This document shows, one piece after another, positions 1 through 7,996 of a stretch of 20,000 bases of DNA; the stretch's first letter is position 1, and the number at the start of each line of letters is the position of its first letter. The position numbers and the translations under genes were made by a program. This DNA comes from Eimeria necatrix. Taxonomy: Eukaryota > Apicomplexa > Conoidasida > Eucoccidiorida > Eimeriidae. Below the pieces are notes generated by a model. It searched no databases and was not told the origin of the DNA. It saw only the letters and a program-made list of their open reading frames with translations. Location of the stretch: assembly GCF_000499385.1 (NCBI RefSeq), contig NW_013653513.1:12501-32500 (forward strand), given 5' to 3'.

Positions 1-595
1 CAGCCTTGGTAGCTAGCTAGCTAGCTAGCTAGCTAGCTAGCTGACTACGTAGCTGACTAGGTAGCTAGCTGGCTAGCTAGCGGGCCGCGCAGCCGTCATT
101 GTGGGGTCCAACGCAGCACCTGCAGGGAGCTGGCTAGCTAACCCGTTGGCTTGCTAGCTAGCTGGCTAGCTAGCCAAGGGGCTGTCCAACGGGGAGGCCT
201 TTCACCGCAGAGGAAGCTAGCTAAGCAGCTAGCTAGCTAGCTAGCTAGCCGTAGAGCCCTTGTAGCCTACAGACAGCCAAAGAGCTACAGAACGACCCAC
301 GCAGCAGGATAGCTAGCCGTCTAGCTAAGTAGCTAGCCAGCTAGCTAGCTAGCTAGCGAACAAGCTGCCGCAGCTAGCTAGCCAGCCAGCTTCCTATCTC
401 CTTATTTATCTACCAGGCTAGCTAGCGAGCTATCAATCCATCCGTCTATATGTACATATATCCATATACATAGCTAGCTGGCCAGCTAGCCAGCTAGCTA
501 GCTTGCCAGCTATCTATCTATCTATCTACCCAGCTAGCTAGCCAGCTAGCCAGCCAGCTAGCCAGCTAGCTAGCCAGCCAGCTAGCCAGCCACAA
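1..595. repeat. Degenerate GCTA/AGCT tetranucleotide repeat block
   Basis: The stretch is dominated by tandem and interrupted copies of a 4-base unit (TAGC/GCTA), with related GCCA and ATCT variants (for example around 510-530) and a short AT-rich piece near 440-475. The unit is self-complementary, so AGCT and GCTAGC palindromes recur dozens of times and both strands read alike. No convincing coding region was found. It may be intergenic or lie in an intron of the gene whose 3' end follows. Some inserts, such as about 75-125 and 180-320, are less repetitive but show no recognisable feature. Confidence 0.85.
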
Positions 596-783
596 GTGCC
601 AGCTATTGGGCAAGGCCAAAGCTGTGGCTTGCTGCTGCTGCAGGCAGAAATCCAGGGGGCCCTTTTTGCTGCTGGCAGGGGGCCCCCCCCACCCCCCGCC
701 TGCGCCTATGCAGCAGAACGGCTGCTGGCTTTGAGCTGCCTCTGCTGCTGCTGCATGCCCACAGAAGCAGCGCCGCCCCGCTG

Positions 784-784
<1 letters not shown>

Positions 785-833
<49 letters not shown>

Positions 834-922
834 GTGAAGCGGATGGAGAGCTGCCGCAGTCGCTCGTGCACCTCGTCGCTGCTGCTTGCCTGCTCGAACA
901 GGAACCCGCGAACCTCAACATG
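785..922 (+). CDS. Penultimate exon (partial) of an unidentified gene, polyQ followed by a helical segment
   Basis: The frame reads 16 consecutive Gln (785-832) and then a mixed segment with SEADGELPQ and LLEQEPANLNM. This segment looks like folded protein rather than translated repeat. The frame is open back to about 596, but the true 5' boundary of the exon is not determined; a possible acceptor is CCCACAG at 758-764. The exon would end at ATG|GTAAACCC, with the donor GT at 923-924, in phase 0. I do not recognise the protein. Direction and frame rest on the good match in phase with the segment beginning at 1028. Confidence 0.4.
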
Positions 923-1027
923 GTAAACCCTAAACCCTAAACCCTAAACCCTAAACCCTAAACCCTAAACCCTAAACCCTAGGGCTTCTGAGGCTGCGCT
1001 TGGAGGCTGCTGCTGCTTTTGCTGCAG
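923..1027 (+). other. Probable 105-nt intron containing an AAACCCT array
   Basis: The donor GTAAACCC is made from the first telomere-like heptamer itself. The 3' end, TGCTGCTTTTGCTGCAG, is a good pyrimidine-rich acceptor. Splicing 922 to 1028 keeps phase 0 and joins two protein-like segments. Without splicing, the frame runs into a stop inside the repeat region. An alternative acceptor AG nine bases downstream is also in phase. Confidence 0.4.
925..980 (+). repeat. Telomere-like (AAACCCT)8 array
   Basis: Eight perfect tandem copies of AAACCCT are followed by AGGG. The heptamer is the plant/apicomplexan-type telomere unit, but here it is interstitial and lies inside a probable intron. Unlike the two VPS13 introns, there is no TTTAGGG partner array downstream in the same intron. 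Confidence 0.95.
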
Positions 1028-1330
1028 GCCCTGCAGCTGGCGACGCTGCTGGCTCTGCGCCCCTCCATGCGGCAGCTGCTGCGCTCGCTGCTGCAGCAGC
1101 AGCTGCTGCAGCAGCAGCAGCACCTTGATGTGATGATTCGGGAGACAACAGACCCTAAAGAGCGCCACGTGCAGCAGCAAACTGCAGCACAAGTGGCTAC
1201 GCTGCTTGCTGCGCTGCAGCGCAGGCCCAGCATTGCAGCAGCAACAGCAGCAGCAGCAGCAAGGAGCAGCCCTTCTGCTGCTGCAGCAAGCAGGAGAACA
1301 GGCGAGCAGCAGCAAAAAGGAAGGAATTAG
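1028..1330 (+). CDS. Last exon of an unidentified gene
   Basis: From the acceptor at 1026-1027 the frame reads about 100 residues to a TAG at 1328-1330. The first part is Leu-rich and helical (ALQLATLLALRPSMRQLL). It continues through a Gln-Leu tract into HLDVMIRETTDPKERHVQQQ and TAAQVATLLAALQRRPSI, then into an Ala/Ser-rich low-complexity tail. The non-repeat parts have mixed, charged composition, unlike translations of the surrounding CAG repeats in other frames, which supports this frame as coding. An armadillo- or TPR-like helical repeat protein is conceivable, but I cannot assign a family. Confidence 0.45.
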   Translation, partial: ALQLATLLALRPSMRQLLRSLLQQQLLQQQQHLDVMIRETTDPKERHVQQQTAAQVATLLAALQRRPSIAAATAAAAARSSPSAAAASRRTGEQQQKGRN

Positions 1331-1723
1331 AAATTAATTTGGAAGCAAAATGTTCCACAAAGGCCTCCAAGGCAGCAAAGCCTTGTCTTCGTGTCTTCTG
1401 TCCCTTCGTAGCAGCAGCAGCAGCAGCAGGCGCTCTGCAGCAGCAGCAGCAGGCGCTCTGCAGCAGCAGCAGCAGGTGTCTTGCAGCAGCAGTGGGCATT
1501 CTGTAGCAGCAGCAGATGCTCTGCAGCAGCAGCAGCAGGCGCTCGCAGCAGCAGCAGCAGACCCTCCCCACCTGCAGCAGCAGCTGCTGTTTTTGCCTGG
1601 CATGCGCTGCTGCTGCTGCTGCTGCTGCTGTTTATGTCTGCTCCTGCCTCCTTGTGTTCATTTCTGCATCTTTCTGTTTGCTGCCAAGCCCGTAGCTGGC
1701 TTGCTGCTGTTGCTGCTGTTGCT

Positions 1724-1757
<34 letters not shown>

Positions 1758-2170
1758 GGCTCGGCAGTTAAACATAACTAAGCCACAAAACAAACAGTTT
1801 ATCTCTAAATGTGCGCCGGAGAACAAAAGACAAGAACACCAGAGCAGCAGAACCTGCGCAGCCGCAGCCGCTGCTGCAGTGTCTGCAGCAGCATTTACGC
1901 CTGCTGCAGCAGCAACTAGACCAGCTGCAGAGGCTGCAGCAGCAGCAAGTAAATTGCAGAATGCGTAACATTAAAAGCTGAATAAATTGTAACTCTAAGT
2001 AGGAGAGATCGCAGCAGCAGCAACAGTAATATCCCAGCAGCAACTGCATCAACAGCAACTGCAGCAACGGCTTCTGCAGCAAGCACAGTGGCTACGACTA
2101 CAGCAGCAGCAGCAAAAGCAGATTCTATAAAGTGAGGAAATGTCCTGATTTGCAGCATTATGTTCCGTAA
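1331..2170. other. CAG-rich flank with AT-richer patches; no secure gene
   Basis: This interval mixes CAG/CTG tracts with AT-richer stretches (1320-1360, 1765-1830, 1955-2010 and 2125-2180) typical of a 3' flank or intergenic DNA. An AATAAA hexamer lies at 1981-1986 but is some 650 bases from the preceding stop, so I do not call it a polyadenylation site. Open frames on both strands here are mostly homopolymer translations. Confidence 0.5.
1429..1560 (+). repeat. Imperfect ~23-27-bp CAG-based minisatellite
   Basis: GGCGCTCTGCAG followed by a short CAG run is repeated. There are two close copies starting at about 1429 and 1452, then degenerate copies containing GTGTCTTGCAG, GGGCATTCTGTAG, ATGCTCTGCAG and GGCGCTCGCAG spacers. 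It lies in the flank between genes and is not obviously coding. Confidence 0.6.
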
Positions 2171-2197
2171 CACTTTTCTAGCGAGAGTCGCGGCAGA

Positions 2198-2234
<37 letters not shown>

Positions 2235-2909
2235 CATGCTGGGGGGCGCTGCCGACAGCTCGCCGATCTCAATGCAGCAGCCGCAGGAGGCGCAGCAGCA
2301 AAAAATTAACTGAAAATGATGAAGTGTTTCTAATTTCTGGAGTCGAATTATTTGGTTTTGGCGGCCGTTCTGCTGCTGCTCTCGAGTTGCTGCTGCTGCT
2401 GCCGTTGCAGCTAATGTTGACAAACCCCTTCGAACCTAGCCGCAAGACCGGCGTCGTCAGCAGCAGCAAAAGCAGAAACAGCAGCAGCAGCAGCATCACA
2501 CACAGCAGCAGCAGGAGTCGTGACATAGAGGGCTTGTGAAACACCAGGGGTGGCCTCGATCTTACTGCAACGGCAGCAGCAGCAGCAGCGGCAACGGCAG
2601 CAGCAGCAGCAGCGACAGCAAGAGCAGCAGCAACAAACGCAGCCGCTGTTCACTGCTTCGTCGTGCCTATGGCATTCAGAAGGAGGTGTCAGCACCACCA
2701 CAGCAGCAGCAGCAGCAGCAACGACAGCAGCAGCAGCAGCAGCAGCACAAGCAGCAGCAGCAGGGGCAGCACCAACAGCAGTGGCCCTGGCGCTACGCCG
2801 AGCGCTGCCAACGCCAGAAGCACTGCCAGCAGCAAGAGGGGCAGCAGCAGCAGCCAAGGTGAAGCAGATTTGTTCATTGGATCAAGCACTTCTTCTGCAG
2901 CAGACCTCG

Positions 2910-2961
<52 letters not shown>

Positions 2962-3227
2962 TGAGGACGCGGAAATCTTAGACGCGGTGAGATATGAATT
3001 GGAAGTCTTCGGCCCTGGAGGCACTGGGCGAGCGGCACGAGCAGCAGCAGGAGCAGCAGCAGCAGGAGCAGCAGCAGCAGGAGCAGCAGCAGCAGGAGCA
3101 GCAGCACCAGGAGGAGCAGCAGAAGCTGCAGCAGCAGCAGCAGCAGCAAGAGCTGCACGCAGACGGATTTATGTTGCTCTACTTTCGCACGTAGTCGGCG
3201 GGCGGCCTGTGCTTCTGCTGGTGTCCG

Positions 3228-3258
<31 letters not shown>

Positions 3259-3370
3259 TTGGGGCAGCAGTCTTGCTGCTGCTGCTTCTCCTTGCTGCCT
3301 CTTCTTTGCCTTTCTTTGCGAGGCGTTTCTGCACACAGACCCACGAGCATCAGTTTGCTTCCAGCTTTGA
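2171..3370 (+). CDS. Possible coding segment(s) in one frame, interrupted by a TGA
   Basis: One plus-strand frame is open from after a TAA (2168-2170) to a TGA at 2537-2539, and again from 2540 to a TGA at 3368-3370. Non-repeat islands look protein-like: NDEVFLISGVELFGFGG and MLTNPFEPSRKTGV in the first part, VHCFVVPMAFRRRC, GEADLFIGSS and AEILDAVRYELEVFGPG in the second. Between and after them are Ser and Ala homopolymers from CAG repeats, and a CTG-derived Leu run near 3230-3257. No start codon, conserved family or clear splice pair was identified. It could be an exon set with a short intron around 2537, a decayed gene, or chance openness caused by CAG repeats, which contain no stops in any frame. 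Confidence 0.22.
3039..3110 (+). repeat. 15-bp tandem repeat, GAG(CAG)4
   Basis: After a short first unit GAG(CAG)3, four 15-bp units of GAG followed by four CAG run consecutively, the last with one CAC. In one frame it reads E plus Gln runs, in another a GAAAA pattern. The coding frame of this region is uncertain. Confidence 0.85.
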
Positions 3371-3375
3371 GCCAG

Positions 3376-3412
<37 letters not shown>

Positions 3413-3579
3413 CAACAGTTGCAGCAGGGCTGGCGACAGCAACTCACGCGCAGCAGGTGCAGCAGCAGCAGCAGCAGAAACAAAAAGAGCAGCAGCAGAC
3501 ACGGGAGAAGCACGAGATTCAGAAGCCTTTTATGCGCCCCTAGGATGTTCGCTGCTGCTTGACTCTGTCGATTTTAGCT

Positions 3580-3623
<44 letters not shown>

Positions 3624-3842
3624 GGCAGCAGCAGCGGCAGCAACAACAGCAAAGCAAAAGCGGCTGTGATGTCTTGCTTGCCTTGCACTTTGCTGTTATA
3701 CGCTTCGTTGAGCAGCAGGAGCGGTAGCAGCACAGTCAGCAGCAGCAGCAGCAGCAGCAGCACTGAAATCAGCAGCAGCAGCAGCATAACCAGCAGCAAC
3801 AGCAGCAACACAATTAGCAGCAGCAGAAGGTCTGCAGTCTGA
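3273..3842 (+). CDS. Doubtful Ser-rich open frame upstream of the VPS13-like gene
   Basis: The frame is open to a TGA at 3840-3842 and is mostly Ser runs. It has one mixed island (DTGEARDSEAFYAPLGCSLL, then DSVDFSC) and another around KAAVMSCLPCTLLLYAS. There is no ATG at its beginning, and it overlaps the end of the other open frame. CAG repeats are stop-free in every frame, so length alone is poor evidence. It may be part of the 5' region of the downstream gene or non-coding. Confidence 0.15.
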
Positions 3843-4069
3843 AAGCAGGCAGGTCCATCTTCTGCGTTTGAGCAGCGGCCGCAACCTCTGCAGCTGCAGC
3901 AGCAGCAGCTGCTGCTGCCGTTGCTGCCGCAGCAGCAGCAGCAGCTGCCGTCGCTGTTGCTGCCCCTGCAGCAGCAGCAGCTGCCGCTGTTGCTGCAGCT
4001 GCAGCCGCATCAGCAGCTGCTGCTGCCGCTCCAGCCGTTCGCCGTCTCCTGCGCCGTGTGCGCTGCCCT

Positions 4070-4071
<2 letters not shown>

Positions 4072-4122
<51 letters not shown>
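4072..4122 (+). repeat. Pure CAG-repeat tract, 17 repeats, immediately upstream of the VPS13-like start
   Basis: Seventeen uninterrupted repeats (written GCAGCA... after the TAG) end six bases before the ATG at 4129. In the gene's frame the tract follows a TAG stop at 4069-4071, so it is presumably 5' untranslated sequence, unless an upstream exon splices in after the stop. Confidence 0.85.
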
Positions 4123-4125
<3 letters not shown>

Positions 4126-4128
4126 AGG

Positions 4129-4292
4129 ATGCTGGAGGGGCTGCTGCAGCGGCTGCTGCTGCAGCACTGCAGCAGCTTGCTAGAAGACTGCAGCGCAGAA
4201 CATGTTTCGCTGTGGCGGGGGGCTTTGGTGGTTTCGGATGTGAAGCTGAGGAAAGACGCAGTGCAGCGCCTCTTGGGGCTGCAGGACCTGCA
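4129..4292 (+). CDS. VPS13: VPS13-family protein, exon 1 (chorein N-terminal motif)
   Basis: The exon starts at ATG 4129, the first ATG after an in-frame TAG (4069-4071). It encodes MLEGLLQRLLLQHCSSLL, then EDCSAEHVSLWRGALVV, then SDVKLRKDAVQRLL. This is the classic VPS13 amino-terminal layout: an MLE(G/S) start, a hydrophobic amphipathic stretch, a (S)LWxG turn, then V-x-L-K and a Leu-rich end. VPS13 proteins are rod-like bridges that move bulk lipid between membranes at contact sites, and the chorein end is the donor-membrane (usually ER) end. The donor is CA|GTAACC at 4293, leaving two bases of a Gln codon (phase 2). The exon is so short (54 full codons) that a length-filtered gene search would miss it. 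Confidence 0.75.
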
Positions 4293-4294
4293 GT

Positions 4295-4335
4295 AACCCT
4301 AAACCCTAAACCCTAAACCCTAAACCCTAAACCCT
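4295..4335 (+). repeat. AAACCCT array, 5' arm in intron 1
   Basis: There is one truncated copy (AACCCT) and five perfect AAACCCT copies, starting two bases after the GT of the splice donor. Confidence 0.95.
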
Positions 4336-4345
4336 CGGCCCTGAG

Positions 4346-4468
4346 CGCTGAGCAGCGCTTGCAGCAGCAGCACCTGCTGCTGCTGCTGGCGCTAAGACTG
4401 TGGCTGCTTGCTGCGCTGCGCTTCTGCGCCGGGCAGAGAAAACCGACGAAGAACAAACCGGACTTGGG
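4346..4468 (+). CDS. Possible 123-nt cassette exon inside VPS13-like intron 1
   Basis: It is bounded by AG (4344-4345) and GT (4469-4470). Its length is a multiple of three and it is fully open when entered in phase 2 from exon 1. It leaves in phase 2, as exon 2 requires. It encodes 41 residues including AEQRLQQQHLL, LRLWLLAALRFCAG and QRKPTKNKPDLG. Inclusion would split the chorein motif, and the flanking mini-introns would be only 53 and 63 nt, consisting almost wholly of telomere-like repeat. The default model skips it. Confidence 0.25.
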
Positions 4469-4469
4469 G

Positions 4470-4518
4470 TTTAGGGTTTAGGGTTTAGGGTTTAGGGTTT
4501 AGGGTTTAGGGTTTAGGG
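4470..4518 (+). repeat. (TTTAGGG)7 array, 3' arm in intron 1
   Basis: Seven perfect TTTAGGG copies lie 13 bases before the acceptor AG. They are the reverse complement of the 5' array in the same intron and contain seven G triplets. Confidence 0.95.
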
Positions 4519-4531
4519 TTTGTGTGCTCAG

Positions 4532-4762
4532 GCTTGTGGAGGGCTCTGCGAAGGAGCTGAGGGCTTCGGTTTGCTGGGGGCGGCAGCCGACGCTGCTGCT
4601 GTCTCTTCACTTTCTTAATATTGTGCTGCAGAGACACAGCAGCAGCAGCAGCAGCAGCAGCAGCAAGAACAGCAGCAGCGGCGCGGGGCGCGCTGCAGCG
4701 GGACTCAGCAGCACCGACAGCACGGCCTCTCTGGCAGAGGAGTCCCCTCGCAGCAACAAGAG

Positions 4763-4793
<31 letters not shown>

Positions 4794-5032
4794 ACCAGCA
4801 GCGCAGCTTCCACGGCCGACCGAACCGCTGCTACAGCTGCATCAGCAGCAGCAGCAGCAGCTGCAAGGACAGCAGCAGCCGCTGCTGCTGCCCCAGACAC
4901 TCCAAGAACCTCTTCATCCACCGCAGCAGCAGCTGCTGCTGCTGCTGGTGCTGCTGCAGCAGCTGGTAGCGGGGACAGCGATGCCGCTGCAGCGGCTTCT
5001 GCTGCAGCGGGTGCTCCTCAGCGCCGCGACGC

Positions 5033-5073
<41 letters not shown>

Positions 5074-5376
5074 CAGCAGCGGAAGGCCGGCAGTGGGGCT
5101 CGTCGCTGCTGCTGCCGCTGCTGCTGAGCATTGAGCTGCAAATCACAAACTCAAATATTAAGCTGCTGCACGGGCCTCATTCTGTGTCAGTGGCTTTATC
5201 TTCTTTAGTTGTGCGGCTGCCGCCGCAGCAGCAGCAGCAGCAGGGGCTGCTGCATGCGGACAGCAGCAGCAGACACCACCCGCACCACTTTTCAGAACTG
5301 CTGCAGCTGCAGCAGCAGCAGCACGCGCTGCAGAGGGAGTGCATATTGACGGACTTGACCGTTTGTATTGATACAG

Positions 5377-5413
<37 letters not shown>

Positions 5414-6746
5414 AATGAGGTGGCGAGCCCGCGCTGGCAGCAAAACTTCAGCCTTTTCTTTAAGCAGCGGCTGCAGCAGCCTGCAGCTGTCGGGTTCTGC
5501 TGCAGCAGCTGCTGCACAGGACGGCGACGGCCAAACTGATTCAGCTGCAGAAGATCCCGTAGCTGCTTCGGAGGCTGCAGCAGCAGCAAGCGGTGCTGCT
5601 GCATCAGCAAGCAGTGCTGCAGCAGCAGCAAGTGGTGCTGCTGCATCGGCAAGCGATGCTGCTGCATCAGCAAGCGGTGCTGCTGCAGCAGCAAGCAGTG
5701 CTGCTGCAGCAGCAAGCGGCGCTGCTGCAGCAGCAAGCGATGCTGCTGAAGCAGCATCAGCAGCAGCAGAGAATCTGGAGGCTGAAAGCGCGGCAGAAGC
5801 AGCAGACGCTGCAGCAGCAGCAGCAACAGCAACAACAGCAGCAGAGCAGACAGCAGCAGAGGGCACGCCGCTTCAAGCCCTAGATCGAAAAGCTGACGGA
5901 AGCAAACCCTTGTCTTTGGACCCAGAAGCAGCAGCCGCTGCTGCTGTTGCTGCAGTTGCTGCAGGAGCTGCAGCAGACACTCAGGACGCGCAGCAGCAGC
6001 AGCAGCGACAAAATAACTTCGAGCAGCCGCTGCTGCGACGGTGGGCCTGCAGCATTCGCTTCTCTATCCCTTTGCAGCAGCAGCAGCAGCAGCAGGCAGC
6101 AGCAGCAACTGACAGATTCTGCCTTGATGTGCTGCTGCAGCCGCTGCACCTCCGACTCAGCAGCAAACAGCTGCAGGCGCTGCGCTCAATTCTCTTTCAG
6201 AAGCCCCCGCCACTGCCTCCAGAGCAGCAACAGCAACAGCAGCAGCAGCAACAGCAGCAGCAGGACGAGCACCAAGGGGAGCCGCAGCAGGAACTGCAGC
6301 AGCAGCAGCAGCAAAGCGACAAACTTTCTGGTGTCCTTGAGAGTCCGGCTGTACTTGCAGAGGAAGGATCTCACGAACAGCAGCAGCAGCAAGAGCAGCA
6401 GCAAGAGCAGCAGCAGGAGCAGCAGCAAGAGCAGCAACAAGAGCAGCAGCAAGAGCAGCAGCAAGAGCAGCAGCAAGAGCAGCAGCAAGAGCAGCAACAA
6501 CTGCAGGATAAGGATTCCAGCATCGATGCCCAAGAATTTTCAAGTAGGCCTTCGCTGCAGCAGGAAGAGCAGCAGCAGTCAGATCAGCAGCAGCAGCAGC
6601 AGCAGGGCCACCTGGAACAAGAGCAGCAGCAACAGCAGCAACAACAACAGCAGCAGCAGAAGCAGCACCAGGCTCGACTTGCCTTGCAGAGCGAGGCCTG
6701 GCGGCGGCTGCCCCAGGTGACTGCAGCAGCACCGCCGCGCAGCAAC

Positions 6747-6783
<37 letters not shown>

Positions 6784-6858
6784 GCAGAGCCGGGCGTTGG
6801 CTGAAGTGGGCGGTGGATGCATTACTTGGAGACTCTTCTGAAGAAGACACAGAAGATG

Positions 6859-6897
<39 letters not shown>

Positions 6898-7545
6898 GCC
6901 AGCAAGAAGGGGAGCACAGAGAAGGGGCAAAGGCAGCAACGAGGACTGCATCAGCATTATCCTTATCAGCTGCAGCAGCAGCAGCAGGAGAGACCAAAGC
7001 TAATGGCACAGCTAGCTGGCAGCAGCAGCGGCAGCAGCAGCAGCAGCAGCAGAAGCATGCAGTATCTCCTGAATGGGCCTGCAGCCAAAACGAAGGCAGC
7101 AGCAGCAAGGCGCGCAGCCGCTCTCGGAGCTCCGTCAGCAGCAGCAGCAGCAGCAGCGTCCGCAGCAGCAGGCCCAGCAGCCGCAGCAGCAGGCGCAGCA
7201 GCATCATGAGCAGGAGGACAAGCAGACACAGCCGCAACAGCAGCAAAAGCAGCAGCTACAGTAGAAGCAGCAGCAAGACGAGCAGCCGCAGCAGCAGCAG
7301 CAATAGCAGGCAGATATCTGGCGATGCGGAGCTCGAGGAGGAGGCTCTGCTGCAAGATTTGCTGCAGCAGCAGCAGCAGCAGCAGCCGCTGCTGCGAGGC
7401 GCACTTGCCTACGCTATGGTGTCTGTACACCTTCCGTGCCTTTCTGTAACCCTTGTAGCTCCTCCAGAAGCAGCAGCAGCAGCAGCAGCAGTACAAAACA
7501 GACTTCGGCAGCAGAGTCTGCTGCTGCCCGCTTCAGACTGCAAAG

Positions 7546-7589
<44 letters not shown>

Positions 7590-7958
7590 CCATTTTTCGC
7601 ATTTGGGGTTGAGGGTGGCCGTTTGGTGCTGTCGAAGCCTCCTGCTGCTCTTGGCGTCTCTGAGGTGTATGTACACTTCCTGTACGCGTGGGCTCGAGAC
7701 GCAACAGCAGCAGGCCAATACCTACGGCAGCAGCAGCGGCAGCAGCAGCAGCAGCAGCAGCGACAGCAGCAGCAAGCGCTGCTGTCGAAGGAGCAGCAGC
7801 TGCTAGAAGAGGAAGGATTCATCTGTCTCACTGCTGGCAGCGCTTCTGCTGCTGCAGCAGCAACGTCAACTGCTGCTGTTGCAGCAGCCACAGCGGCTGC
7901 TGCTGCTGCTGCTGCATCAGCCCCCACAGAGACAACAGACGCAGCCAAAGCACCGGAA

Positions 7959-7996
<38 letters not shown>

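Larger units (their letters stand above)
4293..4531 (+). other. VPS13-like intron 1 with inverted telomere-like arrays (239 nt)
   Basis: It begins GTAACCCT and ends GTGTGCTCAG. Joining 4292 to 4532 completes a CAG codon and gives QDLQ-LVEGSAKELR, which continues the chorein motif without a gap. Near the 5' end are AAACCCT copies (4295-4335) and near the 3' end TTTAGGG copies (4470-4518), so the RNA arms are perfectly complementary. The 134-nt loop (4336-4469) contains a phase-compatible possible cassette exon. Confidence 0.65.

Noticed and set aside
1350..1781. Plus-strand frame beginning MFHKGLQGSKAL
   Set aside because: After a short start it is only Ser/Ala/Gln/Cys/Leu runs over a minisatellite, with no conserved-looking segment and no splice context.
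600..4000. Minus-strand Leu-, Cys- and Ala-rich open frames
   Set aside because: They are translations of the complementary CTG repeats, which have no stops in any frame. No mixed-composition conserved island was convincing on that strand.
4524..4531. Start of the large frame at GTG 4524 (and likewise GTG 9088)
   Set aside because: Both lie in intron sequence just before an acceptor AG. An ATG exon upstream joins in phase and supplies the chorein start.
5574..6500. CRISPR-like array
   Set aside because: The regular units are contiguous short coding minisatellites (21 bp and 12 bp) with no unique spacers, in a eukaryotic gene.
6816..7264. Second gene read from the frames overlapping exon 2
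   Set aside because: They are shadows of CAG/AGC repeats. The VPS13 frame alone carries the conserved GRWLKWAVDALL island here.
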